From the NCBI GenBank assembly GCA_963974675.1, contig CAXBDQ010000034.1:1-21110 (forward strand): a stretch of 21,110 nucleotides of DNA. The letters run 5' to 3'. Shown piece by piece: positions 6,044-15,431 of the stretch. Origin of the DNA: Porticoccus sp963974675 (GTDB taxonomy: Bacteria; Pseudomonadota; Gammaproteobacteria; Pseudomonadales; Porticoccaceae). A model generated the notes under the pieces. It was given only the letters and a program-made list of their open reading frames with translations. It made no database searches and had not been told where the DNA came from. Each line of letters starts with the position of its first letter. Within the stretch, counting starts at the first letter, position 1. The position numbers and the translations under genes are program-made.

Positions 6044-8259
6044 CGCTTTTCCTCAACAATGCTCAATCCAGCCTTGTTAGCCAACGCCACAAACCCCGGA
6101 AATGATGTCGCAACATTGTTACAATTTTTTATCAAAATACTTCTCTCTGCCCGCAAGGCTGCAATGGCAAATGACATAGCAATACGATGATCATCTTCAC
6201 TATCCACTTCACCTCCCCCTATTGACCCTCCCTGAATCACAATACCATCAGGTGTTGGCGTTACATCTATGCCTAATATTTGTAAACCGTCCGCCATGGC
6301 TTGTATCCGATCACTCTCCTTTACTCTTAACTCTTCCGCACCAGAAAGTACTGTTTGCCCTTCCGCACAGGCCGCGGCAATAAATAACGCAGGAAATTCG
6401 TCAATGGCTAATGGCACTTGATCTTCAGGAATATCAATACCATGAAGGGGTGCATAGCGAACTCGAATATCTGCCACGGGCTCGCCTCCGACTTCAGCTT
6501 GGTTAGACAGTTGAATATCAGCGCCCATCATTTGCAAAATATTGATCACACCAATACGGGTTGGATTGATCCCAACATGGGGAAGAAGAATATCCGAGCC
6601 GGGCGCTATTGACGCTGCCACCATATAAAAAGTCGCCGAAGAAATGTCGGCAGGGACATCTATAGTGGTAGCCGTAAGCTCACCACCCCCGACCAACTTA
6701 GCCACCGCACCCTCTCTATCCACCTGATAACCAAAACCTGTCAGCATCCGCTCAGTGTGGTCACGGGTAGAAGCAGGCTCAGTTGTAGAGGTTGTTCCAT
6801 TGGCATACAAACCGGCCAACAATATGCAGGACTTTACTTGCGCACTGGCCATAGGCAACTTGTAATCTATTGCTTGCAGTGATTGCCCACCTTTAATACG
6901 CAACGGAGGACGGCCACCTTCTTCTGTTTCTATCACCGCCCCCATTTGACGCAAAGGTGCCGCCACCCGCTCCATGGGACGTTTTGACAACGAATCATCA
7001 CCCGTTAACTCCACATCAAATGACTGTGCCGCTAACAAGCCTGACAACAACCTCATGGAGGTACCAGAATTACCCAGGTAAAGTGGTCCAGATGGAGCCT
7101 TTAACCCCTTCAATCCCACACCATGTATGACCACGCGACCATCACTGGGGCCTTCTATTACCACACCCATATCACGGAATGCCTGCAACGTCGCCAAGCT
7201 ATCCTCACCCTCAAGGAAACCCGTAACTTCTGTGACCCCTTGAGCAAGTGAACCCAGCATAATGGAGCGATGGGAAATTGATTTATCGCCAGGAATACGA
7301 ATCTCTCCAGAGACGGAACCCCCTGGGGCCACCCTGTAATCTATTATTTCTGTCATGGGCTCCAAATAAGCCTTATTTTCAAGCATTTTTGTAAAATGGT
7401 TACGAGCTTCTCTGGCCCGGGTAAAAACACCCAACAGGTACTCGCTGTTGCCGGAGGTTATAGCCTGCTTTATCCGTTCCATATGATCCGTAAGATCCCC
7501 TAAAACAGACAAAACAGCCTTATCATTCGCCATCACGATGTCGTGCCACATAACTGGATCACTGGCAGCAATACGGGTAAAGTCCCGAAAACCGCCGGCA
7601 GCATAACGAAAAATTTCCTGATTTTCTCTCATATTCGAGAGAGTATCGACTAAAGCGTAAGCTAACATATGGGGCAAGTGGCTGGTGGCAGCCAACACTT
7701 CATCATGCTCCACCACTGACATTTCACTCACAACAGCCCCGACACCACTCCACAACGCTTTCACGCGCAACACATGATCAATGCCCGTTTCCGGTAACGG
7801 CGTCAAAATCACCCTGTGATCGTCAAACAACGCAGGATTTACCGCACCCACACCACTTTTTTCTGATCCAGCAATAGGGTGTCCAGGTACAAACTGTGAA
7901 GGTGTCGCGCCATAAGCTTCATTAACAGCCTTTACCACGCTACCTTTTACACTAGCCACATCGGTAATGGTGACAGTTTCAGCAAGTAATGATTGCAGCT
8001 GACGAACAATAGACGGCACCGTGAGGGTCGGCACACCGATAACAACGACATCACCCTCACCCAACTCTGAGGCAATATCCTCGATCCGATTAACCACCCG
8101 ATCTACAACGCCTGCCTTTATTGCTTCAACCAGTGTTTCTGGGCTACGTGAACTTCCAATCACCTCATGACAAAGCCCTCGATCTCGAGCAGCTTTTGCC
8201 AAACTACTACCGATGAGCCCAAGACCAATGACCACTAACCGATTTATTTTTTGTGTCAT
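6040..8259 (-). CDS. tyrA-aroA: Fused prephenate dehydrogenase / EPSP synthase
   Basis: A 739-residue fusion of two shikimate/aromatic enzymes. Residues 1 to about 295 are prephenate dehydrogenase: the NAD-binding GLGLIGSS (12-19), the GHPIAGSEKSG segment (126-136) and a helical C-terminal dimer region. They oxidise prephenate to 4-hydroxyphenylpyruvate on the way to tyrosine. From about 310 to the end is 5-enolpyruvylshikimate-3-phosphate synthase, with GDKSISHRS (324-332), LYLGNSGTSMR (393-403) and KESDRI near the C-terminus. It joins PEP to shikimate-3-phosphate before chorismate. The active-site NSGT segment keeps the glycine matching E. coli Gly96. Such fusions are known in Pseudomonas and relatives. 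It overlaps hisC and cmk by 4 bp on either side, so all three are probably translated in step. The linker (about 297-310) shows no extra domain. Confidence 0.96.
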   Translation of the reverse strand: MTQKINRLVVIGLGLIGSSLAKAARDRGLCHEVIGSSRSPETLVEAIKAGVVDRVVNRIEDIASELGEGDVVVIGVPTLTVPSIVRQLQSLLAETVTITDVASVKGSVVKAVNEAYGATPSQFVPGHPIAGSEKSGVGAVNPALFDDHRVILTPLPETGIDHVLRVKALWSGVGAVVSEMSVVEHDEVLAATSHLPHMLAYALVDTLSNMRENQEIFRYAAGGFRDFTRIAASDPVMWHDIVMANDKAVLSVLGDLTDHMERIKQAITSGNSEYLLGVFTRAREARNHFTKMLENKAYLEPMTEIIDYRVAPGGSVSGEIRIPGDKSISHRSIMLGSLAQGVTEVTGFLEGEDSLATLQAFRDMGVVIEGPSDGRVVIHGVGLKGLKAPSGPLYLGNSGTSMRLLSGLLAAQSFDVELTGDDSLSKRPMERVAAPLRQMGAVIETEEGGRPPLRIKGGQSLQAIDYKLPMASAQVKSCILLAGLYANGTTSTTEPASTRDHTERMLTGFGYQVDREGAVAKLVGGGELTATTIDVPADISSATFYMVAASIAPGSDILLPHVGINPTRIGVINILQMMGADIQLSNQAEVGGEPVADIRVRYAPLHGIDIPEDQVPLAIDEFPALFIAAACAEGQTVLSGAEELRVKESDRIQAMADGLQILGIDVTPTPDGIVIQGGSIGGGEVDSEDDHRIAMSFAIAALRAERSILIKNCNNVATSFPGFVALANKAGLSIVEEKR

Positions 8260-9374
8260 CGGCGATTTTCTCCAGCACTGAGTAATGTATCTAGCTCATC
8301 AAGAAAACGTTGATTTTCTTCGGGCAAACCAATGGATACGCGCAAATGATCAGGCATCTCATAGAGTCCGACAGGGCGTACAATCACGCCCCTTTCTAAC
8401 AAATTTTGATACACCCTTTGTACATCACCGGGAATTTCTACCGCAACAAAATTGCCTGCTGAGGGAATAAAATTAAGACCCATCTGATTCAGCCTGCTGG
8501 TTAACTGTTCGTATCCCCGACGGTTAATATCAATACTGCGATCGAGATAATCTTGATCGTCCAAAACAGCAACCGCTGCCGCCAAGGCCAGACTATTGAT
8601 ATTAAAAGGCTGACGAATGCGATTCAAAATATCCGCCACATCCGGGTGTGAAATGGCATAACCAACACGCAAAGAGGCCAAACCATAGGCTTTGGAAAAA
8701 GTCCGGGTAATGATCAGGTTTGGATACTGGTCTAGCAGCTCCAACGCAGAGCCATATTCAGGCAAATCCGCATATTCAAAATAGGCTTCATCAATAACAA
8801 CCAGTACCTGGCTAGGCACCCTTGCCATTAATACTTTAATTTCATCAAGCCCCACCCAAGTACCCGTAGGATTGTTAGGGTTTGCAACAAACATTAAGCG
8901 GGTACTGTCATCCACCGCATCAGCCATGGCCTGTAAGTCATGACCCCAGTTACGAGCAGGCACAACAACTGACCTGGCACTTTGAGCGGTAACCGCCAAC
9001 TGGTAAATCACAAAGGCATGCTGAGAGAAAATAGCATTATGCTCTGCCCCCAAAAACCCCCTAGCCACCAAGTCCAATACATCATTTGACCCATTACCCA
9101 AGGTCAATTGATCAGGATTCACTGAAAGCTTTTCTGCCAATTTGCACTTTAAATAATAGCCATTACCATCAGGATAACGCGCGCCATCAACCAAGGCGGC
9201 CTCTATTGCCGCACGAGCAATAGAGCTAAGCCCCAAGGGGTTTTCATTGCTGGCAAGCTTAATGACACCAGAGATGCCAAGTTCACGCTCAACTTCTTCA
9301 ATAGGCTTGCCGCCCTGGTAAGGCTTCAAGTGCTGCACGCCGGGCAAAGCCAGGCTTTTTAAATCCACAGTCAT
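8256..9374 (-). CDS. hisC: Histidinol-phosphate aminotransferase family (HisC2-type)
   Basis: A PLP-dependent fold-type I aminotransferase of 372 residues. It shows the substrate-region SNENPLG (42-48), ANPNNPTG (164-171), the cofactor aspartate in VVIDEAYFEY (Asp195) and the Schiff-base lysine in TRTFSKAYGLASLRVGY (Lys228). The family is annotated as histidinol-phosphate aminotransferase. Its place between pheA and tyrA-aroA, away from other his genes, matches the HisC2 copy of Pseudomonas. That suggests it transaminates aromatic keto acids (phenylpyruvate, hydroxyphenylpyruvate), perhaps as well as imidazole acetol phosphate. Which substrate dominates cannot be read from the sequence. It starts 21 nt after pheA and overlaps tyrA-aroA by 4 bp. 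Confidence 0.92.
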   Translation of the reverse strand: MTVDLKSLALPGVQHLKPYQGGKPIEEVERELGISGVIKLASNENPLGLSSIARAAIEAALVDGARYPDGNGYYLKCKLAEKLSVNPDQLTLGNGSNDVLDLVARGFLGAEHNAIFSQHAFVIYQLAVTAQSARSVVVPARNWGHDLQAMADAVDDSTRLMFVANPNNPTGTWVGLDEIKVLMARVPSQVLVVIDEAYFEYADLPEYGSALELLDQYPNLIITRTFSKAYGLASLRVGYAISHPDVADILNRIRQPFNINSLALAAAVAVLDDQDYLDRSIDINRRGYEQLTSRLNQMGLNFIPSAGNFVAVEIPGDVQRVYQNLLERGVIVRPVGLYEMPDHLRVSIGLPEENQRFLDELDTLLSAGENRR

Positions 9375-9395
9375 AATACTTACCAGATATTTAAG

Positions 9396-10481
9396 CTATA
9401 ACACAGCTTTGGGGTAGGAACCGAGCACACGCAAGTCAGCAACGACCTGACTGACCTCAGCCAGAACTGCAGCCACCTTAGGGTCATCTTTGTGGCCTTT
9501 AAAGTCGACAAAAAACACATAAGTCCATTTACCCGTACGAGAGGGGCGTGTTTCTACACGAGTGAGGTCAATACCTTCCCGATAAAAAGGTTCTAATAGA
9601 CTGTGCAGAGCACCGGGCTCATTTCGCGCCGCAACGATGATCGACGTTTTGTCTTCGCCACTCTGTGCAATTCTCTCTCTGCCAATAATAAGGAACCGTG
9701 TAGAGTTATCAGGCCTATCCTCAATTTTTTCAGAGAGCTTCTCTAGACCATACAACTCAGCAGCCATATCGCCAGCAATGGCAGCAGAATTCCATTCACC
9801 TTTAATACGTTTAGCGGCCTCAGCATTGCTACTCACAGCAATTCTTTCAGCTTTCGGGTAATGAGCATCCAACCACTTGCGACATTGTGCTAATGACTGA
9901 GCATGTGAATACACCCGTGTAATATTTTCTGTATGAGTACTCGGCCCCACCAATAGGTGGTGATGGATACGCAACTCCACCTCACCACAAATTTTTAGCG
10001 ATGAGTCTAGGAAGGTATCCAAGGTATGATTGATAACACCTTCAGTGGAGTTTTCCACTGGAACCACACCGTAATTAGCCGCTCCCGCATCCACCTCACG
10101 GAAAACCTCATCTATCGCATTCATGGGAACAGTGATCGCTGAATGACCAAAATGCTTCAGTGCGGCCTCCTGAGTAAACGTACCTTCAGGACCTAAAAAT
10201 GCCACTTTAATGGGCTGCTCCAAAGCCAAACAAGCCGACATAATTTCACGAAACAACCGAGCCACATCTTCATTACCCAACGGCCCTTGGTTTTTTTCCA
10301 TGATATTACGCAGCACCTGAGCTTCACGCTCAGGACGGAAGTAGGTAGTATCCCCCGCCTCTTGCTTAACCTTTGCCACTTGTTGCGCACACCCTGCACG
10401 CTCACTGATCAACGCTAACAGTTGATTATCTATGGCATCAATTTTTTCACGCAGCTGGCTAAGTTTCTTATCATTTGCCAT
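9396..10481 (-). CDS. pheA: Bifunctional chorismate mutase / prephenate dehydratase
   Basis: A 361-residue P-protein that turns chorismate into prephenate and then phenylpyruvate for phenylalanine. The N-terminal AroQ chorismate mutase domain spans about 1-90 (LREKIDAIDNQLLALISERA). The prephenate dehydratase domain starts at FLGPEGTFTQ (95-104) and carries NSTEGVINHT (144-153) and the catalytic DNSTRF (258-263). A C-terminal ACT domain (about 280-355) has GALHSLL and ETRPS (310-314) in place of the usual ESRP, and would bind phenylalanine for feedback inhibition. It follows gyrA by 38 nt. In Pseudomonas serC lies in this gap; here nothing does. Confidence 0.97.
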   Translation of the reverse strand: MANDKKLSQLREKIDAIDNQLLALISERAGCAQQVAKVKQEAGDTTYFRPEREAQVLRNIMEKNQGPLGNEDVARLFREIMSACLALEQPIKVAFLGPEGTFTQEAALKHFGHSAITVPMNAIDEVFREVDAGAANYGVVPVENSTEGVINHTLDTFLDSSLKICGEVELRIHHHLLVGPSTHTENITRVYSHAQSLAQCRKWLDAHYPKAERIAVSSNAEAAKRIKGEWNSAAIAGDMAAELYGLEKLSEKIEDRPDNSTRFLIIGRERIAQSGEDKTSIIVAARNEPGALHSLLEPFYREGIDLTRVETRPSRTGKWTYVFFVDFKGHKDDPKVAAVLAEVSQVVADLRVLGSYPKAVL

Positions 10482-10519
10482 GTTTTCTGCCTATTTACCT
10501 GCCCATGTAGTTCTGACAG

Positions 10520-13087
10520 TTATACTTCTGACTCGTCATCAGCAACAACATCTACAGGGTCTTGTTCTTCAATACGCGCCAGACCGACCATGGTTTCGCC
10601 CTCTTTCAAGCGAATCACTCGAACACCCTGGGTATTGCGACCCAACATTGAAATCTCTTCACTGCGTGTTCGCACCATGGTCCCTTGATCAGAAATCAGC
10701 ATAATTTCATCACCTTCAAACAACTGTACTGCCCCCACTAAAGGACCGTTCCGCTCACTTGCCTGAATAGCAATCATGCCCTTACCACCACGACCTTTCG
10801 TGGGGAATTCGGTTAAGGCCGTACGTTTACCATACCCATTATCAGAAACCGTCAGCACACAACCATTCTCTTCAGGGATTAACATAGATAATACTTTATG
10901 TCCTTCTGGCAGCCGCATACCGCGAACACCTTTAGACACCCTTCCCATGGCCCGCACATCCGATTCAGCAAACCGCACGGCCTTACCTTCACTACTAAAC
11001 AGCATAACGTCGCTATTGCCATCGGTAATAGCACTACCCACAAGATAATCACCTTCCACTAGGTCAACAGCACGCAACCCAACACTGCGGGGGCGAGAGT
11101 ACTGCTCCAACGACGTTTTCTTCACCGTGCCATTGGCGGTCGCCATAATGACAAAGCGGTCTTCACTGTACTCATCTACAGGCAAAATACTGCTAATACG
11201 TTCATTTTCGCCAAGAGGCAACAAATTCACCATGGGTCGCCCACGCGAGTTACGACCAGCCACAGGAATTTGATAGACTTTCAACCAGTAAACCTTACCT
11301 AAGTTGGTAAAACAGAGAATTGTGCTGTGAGTACTCGCAACGAGAAGGTGCTCGACAAAATCCTCATCCTTCACCGCGGTAGCAGATTTACCCATACCAC
11401 CACGACGCTGAGCTTGATAATCACTTAACGGCTGTGTTTTTGCATAACCGCCATGGGATATTGTCACCACACGATCTTCTTCAGTAATCAAATCTTCAAT
11501 CGTGAGATCATGTTGTGACTCCACAATTTCACTACGGCGATCATCGCCAAACTCTTCGCTTACAGCTTGCAGCTCTTCACGAATCAGCTGCATCAAAACG
11601 TCCGAATCTCCGAGAATTCTTAGATATTCAATAATTTCTTCCAGCTTTTCCTGGTACTCAGTAAGTAACTTGTCGTGCTCCATACCGGTAAGGCGGTGTA
11701 GCCGTAACTCTAGAATTGCCTGAGCTTGTGCCGGGGACAAATAATATTGCCCTTCACGCAAGCCATAACCTGGCTCTAGGTCTTCAGGACGACTGGCATC
11801 ACTCCCCGCACGCTCCAGCAGTTGAGCAGCCGTTCTGGCGTCCCAGCCTCTTGCAATCAGACGCTCTTTTGCTTCAGCCGGCGACGGAGAAGATTTAATT
11901 AATTCAATAATCTGATCAATATTGGCAATAGCAACAGCTAAACCTTCCAGAATATGACCGCGCTCACGAGCCTTTCGGAGCAGATAAACTGTACGACGTG
12001 TCACCACCTCACGGCGATGACGGACAAAAGCCTCCAGCATCTCTTTCAAATTAAGGGTTCGTGGCTGCCCATCCACCAATGCAACGACATTGATGCCAAA
12101 TACATTTTGCAATTGTGTTTGGGCATAGAGGTTGTTGAGGATCACCTCTCCCACCTCACCTCTTTTCAGCTCAATCACCACCCGCAAGCCATCTTTATCC
12201 GACTCATCACGAAGTTCTGAGATACCTTCGATTTTCTTTTCTTTTACCAGCTCGGCAATGCGTTCAATCAACCGGGCTTTGTTCAATTGGTATGGAAGCT
12301 CCGTGATAATGATGGTCTCACGGCTGGTTTTTTCATTGACTTCCACCGTCGCCCTAGCTCGCACATAGATGCGGCCACGCCCAGTGCGGTAAGCCTGAAT
12401 AATGCCTGCTCTGCCGTTAATAATGGCGGCGGTAGGAAAATCTGGACCGGGAATGAACTCCATCAGCTCATCAATGGTGATATCAGCATTATCAATCAGT
12501 GCCAAACAACCATTGACGACTTCTTTTAGATTGTGCGGGGGGATATTGGTTGCCATACCCACAGCAATACCGGATGAGCCATTCACCAAAAGATTTGGCA
12601 CCCTAGTAGGCATCACCACAGGAATCAGCTCATTACCGTCGTAGTTTTCCACGTAATCAACGGTTTCTTTATCCAGATCCGCTAACAGTGAGTGAGCAAT
12701 TTTGGCCATACGAATTTCGGTGTAACGCATCGCAGCTGCGGAATCACCATCCACAGAACCAAAGTTACCCTGACCATCCACCAACATATAACGAAGAGAA
12801 AAAGGCTGCGCCATTCGTACAATCGTGTCATACACAGCAGAATCACCGTGGGGGTGATACTTACCAATCACATCCCCAACAACCCGCGCAGATTTTTTAT
12901 AAGACTTATTCCAATCGTTATTGAGGACGCTCATGGCAAACAATACTCGACGATGCACAGGCTTCAGGCCATCTCTCACATCAGGAAGCGCTCTACCAAC
13001 GATCACGCTCATGGCGTAATCGAGATAAGACTGTCGCAATTCGTCTTCGATATTTACAGGCAGGATTTCTTTAGCTAATTCACCCAT
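10520..13087 (-). CDS. gyrA: DNA gyrase subunit A
   Basis: The breakage-reunion subunit of gyrase, which with GyrB introduces negative supercoils. It has 855 residues from the chosen start (E. coli 875). The N-terminal winged-helix/tower region aligns residue for residue with E. coli up to the active site. The catalytic tyrosine falls in AAAMRYTEI (Tyr122), and the quinolone-interaction positions in HPHGDSAVYD are Ser83 and Asp87, both the susceptible-type residues. The C-terminal beta-pinwheel begins with a GyrA-box-like QRRGGMG, and the protein ends in an acidic tail (DVVADDESEV). The frame extends to a GTG at 13114, but the ATG at 13087 gives the conserved N-terminus and has AGAGGA upstream, at a long 12-nt spacing. 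It is the first gene of the minus-strand run. Confidence 0.98.
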   Translation of the reverse strand: MGELAKEILPVNIEDELRQSYLDYAMSVIVGRALPDVRDGLKPVHRRVLFAMSVLNNDWNKSYKKSARVVGDVIGKYHPHGDSAVYDTIVRMAQPFSLRYMLVDGQGNFGSVDGDSAAAMRYTEIRMAKIAHSLLADLDKETVDYVENYDGNELIPVVMPTRVPNLLVNGSSGIAVGMATNIPPHNLKEVVNGCLALIDNADITIDELMEFIPGPDFPTAAIINGRAGIIQAYRTGRGRIYVRARATVEVNEKTSRETIIITELPYQLNKARLIERIAELVKEKKIEGISELRDESDKDGLRVVIELKRGEVGEVILNNLYAQTQLQNVFGINVVALVDGQPRTLNLKEMLEAFVRHRREVVTRRTVYLLRKARERGHILEGLAVAIANIDQIIELIKSSPSPAEAKERLIARGWDARTAAQLLERAGSDASRPEDLEPGYGLREGQYYLSPAQAQAILELRLHRLTGMEHDKLLTEYQEKLEEIIEYLRILGDSDVLMQLIREELQAVSEEFGDDRRSEIVESQHDLTIEDLITEEDRVVTISHGGYAKTQPLSDYQAQRRGGMGKSATAVKDEDFVEHLLVASTHSTILCFTNLGKVYWLKVYQIPVAGRNSRGRPMVNLLPLGENERISSILPVDEYSEDRFVIMATANGTVKKTSLEQYSRPRSVGLRAVDLVEGDYLVGSAITDGNSDVMLFSSEGKAVRFAESDVRAMGRVSKGVRGMRLPEGHKVLSMLIPEENGCVLTVSDNGYGKRTALTEFPTKGRGGKGMIAIQASERNGPLVGAVQLFEGDEIMLISDQGTMVRTRSEEISMLGRNTQGVRVIRLKEGETMVGLARIEEQDPVDVVADDESEV

Positions 13088-13144
13088 GCTACTGCTGATT
13101 CCTCTTCTGTTCACCGACGGTCAAGCCGCCCAAATAAGCGCGGG

Positions 13145-13153
13145 ATGATACCA
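13145..13153 (-). promoter_or_regulatory. Possible gyrA promoter, extended -10
   Basis: Read on the minus strand this is TGG-TATCAT, an extended -10 motif (TGn plus a -10 hexamer), followed by a GC-rich stretch and about 58 nt before the gyrA ATG. No good -35 hexamer is present at 16-18 bp, which fits an extended -10 promoter but keeps the call tentative. Confidence 0.35.
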
Positions 13154-13187
13154 CAAAATGTCCAATCTTAATCCCCGTATGTCTTTG

Positions 13188-13216
13188 TTTAATGATCTTT
13201 TTTGTGAGGGTATACT
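13188..13216 (+). promoter_or_regulatory. Possible sigma70 promoter for mtaD
   Basis: A TTTAAT hexamer (13188-13193) is followed after 17 bp by TATACT (13211-13216). The -10 match is good and the -35 match is poor. It lies about 37 nt before the mtaD start codon, with AAGGA (13237-13241) between as the ribosome binding site. It is divergent to the gyrA promoter candidate about 40 bp away. Confidence 0.45.
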
Positions 13217-13252
13217 GCCCGTCTTATTTGTCGCCTAAGGAATACCCTTGCA

Positions 13253-14578
13253 ATGGCAGCTATATCAGTTGACCTCCTCATTTCAGCCCGATGGATTATC
13301 CCAATAATCCCCAAGGGGAAAATTTTTGAAGACTGCACTGTCGCAGTAGATCAAGGTACTATCGTAGCCCTACTACCTAGCACTGAAGCAAGAAAAAAAT
13401 ACACCGGGAGAGAGCATATAGAGCTCGGCCAACACGTGTTGCTGCCAGGCCTGGTGAATACACACGGCCACACAGCAATGACCTTATTTCGGGGATTTGC
13501 CGACGACCTCCCTCTACACACATGGCTAGAAAAACACATCTGGCCCGCTGAAGCCCAATGGGTTAACCCCGAGTTTGTGAGAGATGGCGCCGAGCTAGCC
13601 ATTGCCGAAATGATACGTAGCGGCACAACTTGCTTCTCCGATATGTATTTCTTTCCAGACAACGTAGCGGAAACGGTCAATCAAGTGGGTATTCGCAGTC
13701 AAATTGCCTTCCCCGTGTTTGACTTTCCTTCGCCTTGGGGCCGGGGACCTGATGACTACATACACAAAGGGCTTCAATTACATGATGACTACAAAGATCG
13801 CGACTTGATCCGCATTGCCTTTGGACCTCATGCTCCTTATACCTTATCCAAAGAACCCATGGAGAAAATAGCCACCTACTCCGAAGAACTCGATACCTGC
13901 ATACAAATTCATCTCCATGAAACGGCAAAAGAAATTTCTGACAGCCTCAATGAGCACGGCACACGCCCCATCCAGAGGCTAGTTGATATTGGGTTATTGT
14001 CACCACGAACCCAATGCGTCCACATGACTCAAATTAATGACCAAGATATCCACACGCTCATTGAACACAACGCCCATGTCATACATTGCCCAAAATCCAA
14101 CTTAAAATTGGCCAGCGGCTTTTGCCCAGTAGATAAATTGCTCTCTGCAGAAATTAATGTGGCCCTAGGTACAGATGGCGCCGCCAGCAACAACTCCCTA
14201 GATATGTTCAGCGAAATGTCTACAGCAGCACTCGTCGCCAAAGCGGTATCCGGTGATGCCGGTGCTGTTAATGCCCATACAGCACTAGAGATGGCGACTA
14301 TCAACGGAGCCAAAGCCATGGGTTGGGACGATAAGATAGGCAGCATCGAAATAGGTAAAGCCGCCGACCTGATAGCGGTAGAATGGGGGACAATAGAATC
14401 TGAACCCCTGTATAATCTCACATCGCAATTGGTCTACACCAATGCCAGCAGTCGCGTTAGCCACCTTTGGGTCAATGGGACAGCGCTAATGGTAGAGCGA
14501 CAATTAAAAACTTTAAATGAACACGAAATACTGGCAAAGGCCAAACAGTGGCAACGAAAGATCTCCCATCGTAGCTAG
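13253..14578 (+). CDS. mtaD: TRZ/ATZ amidohydrolase, MTA/SAH deaminase
   Basis: A 441-residue metal-dependent amidohydrolase of the TRZ/ATZ family. Members deaminate 5'-methylthioadenosine and S-adenosylhomocysteine to the inosine forms, salvaging by-products of polyamine and methyl-transfer reactions. The metal motif HxH is at His71/His73 (NTHGHTAM), HLHET at 220-224 supplies further ligands, and the catalytic aspartate lies in LGTDGAASNNSLDMF (Asp308). The C-terminal segment GKAADLIAVEW is the conserved beta-sandwich return. In Pseudomonas the same gene sits divergent to gyrA and before ubiG, usually with mtnA beside it; mtnA is not seen here. The exact substrate preference is inferred from context and overall similarity, and other deaminations are possible. 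Confidence 0.88.
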   Translation: MAAISVDLLISARWIIPIIPKGKIFEDCTVAVDQGTIVALLPSTEARKKYTGREHIELGQHVLLPGLVNTHGHTAMTLFRGFADDLPLHTWLEKHIWPAEAQWVNPEFVRDGAELAIAEMIRSGTTCFSDMYFFPDNVAETVNQVGIRSQIAFPVFDFPSPWGRGPDDYIHKGLQLHDDYKDRDLIRIAFGPHAPYTLSKEPMEKIATYSEELDTCIQIHLHETAKEISDSLNEHGTRPIQRLVDIGLLSPRTQCVHMTQINDQDIHTLIEHNAHVIHCPKSNLKLASGFCPVDKLLSAEINVALGTDGAASNNSLDMFSEMSTAALVAKAVSGDAGAVNAHTALEMATINGAKAMGWDDKIGSIEIGKAADLIAVEWGTIESEPLYNLTSQLVYTNASSRVSHLWVNGTALMVERQLKTLNEHEILAKAKQWQRKISHRS

Positions 14579-14679
14579 ACTAAATGGGCTATCAGATCAA
14601 TCAAACAGATAGATAGATGCCCGCATAAAAACGTCAGCAGGCCAAAAAATGACTCAGCAATCAATACGGAACTTACTGG

Positions 14680-15402
14680 ATGCCAGAACTTAATTTACCA
14701 TCACAAAACATTGATCGCGCTGAGATTGCCAAATTTGAAGCACTAGCAAGTCGTTGGTGGGACAAGGAAAGCGAGTTCAAACCTTTGCATGACATTAATC
14801 CTCTGCGAGCGAATTGGATAGATGAGCGTTCACCTGTCGTAGAGAAAAAACTGTTAGATGTCGGTTGTGGCGGAGGCATATTGGCTGAGTCGATGGCTCA
14901 GCGAGGCGCAGATGTCACAGGTATTGATATGGGACAAGCCCCTCTCGCTGTAGCCCAGCTCCATAGCTTGGAAACAGGTATCTCCGTGAATTATCAGCTC
15001 TGCACTGCTGAAGACATGGCGGACCAACATCCTGAAGAATATGACATCGTCACCTGCCTTGAAATGCTGGAACATGTGCCTGACCCAAGCTCGGTCATCC
15101 GCGCATGCGCCAAGTTGGTTAAACCTGGCGGTCACCTGTATTTTTCAACCATTAACCGAAACCCAAAAGCCTATCTCTTTGCCGTCCTTGGTGCCGAATA
15201 CTTGCTAAAACTTTTACCAAAAGGCACCCATGATTACAGTAAATTCATTCGCCCGTCTGAACTTTGTCATTGGATCAGGGACTGCGACCTTGAACTACAA
15301 GCAATGACAGGAATGACCTACAACCCAATAACCAAAAACTACCGACTCAACAACAATGATGTAGGTGTTAATTACCTAGCCTATGCCCGAAAACCGGCCT
15401 AA
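14680..15402 (+). CDS. ubiG: Ubiquinone O-methyltransferase
   Basis: UbiG performs both SAM-dependent O-methylations of ubiquinone synthesis. The 240-residue product matches the family (E. coli 240). The N-terminal signature EIAKFEALASRWWDKESEFKPLH (from residue 15) precedes the SAM-binding motif I, LLDVGCGGGILAES (58-71), then motif II/III around DIVTCLEMLEHVPD. A C-terminal stretch near GTHDYSKFIRPSEL is typical of UbiG and may contact membranes. It lies 101 nt after mtaD. GGA sits 9 nt before the ATG, a modest ribosome binding site. Its own homocysteine-forming product SAH is a substrate of the upstream deaminase family, a plausible reason for the pairing. Confidence 0.97.
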   Translation: MPELNLPSQNIDRAEIAKFEALASRWWDKESEFKPLHDINPLRANWIDERSPVVEKKLLDVGCGGGILAESMAQRGADVTGIDMGQAPLAVAQLHSLETGISVNYQLCTAEDMADQHPEEYDIVTCLEMLEHVPDPSSVIRACAKLVKPGGHLYFSTINRNPKAYLFAVLGAEYLLKLLPKGTHDYSKFIRPSELCHWIRDCDLELQAMTGMTYNPITKNYRLNNNDVGVNYLAYARKPA

Positions 15403-15431
15403 GAGACATGTAAATTTACTTGAGAATAATG

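Noticed and set aside
6040..8259. tyrA-aroA fusion as a novelty
   Set aside because: The same fusion is known in Pseudomonas and related gammaproteobacteria.
12700..12996. Quinolone resistance change in gyrA
   Set aside because: The positions equivalent to Ser83 and Asp87 keep the susceptible-type residues.
13088..13114. GTG start for gyrA
   Set aside because: No ribosome site precedes it, and the ATG at 13087 aligns with the conserved GyrA N-terminus.
14606..14619. Short GATA repeat between mtaD and ubiG
   Set aside because: Only three units; too short to call a functional or variable repeat.
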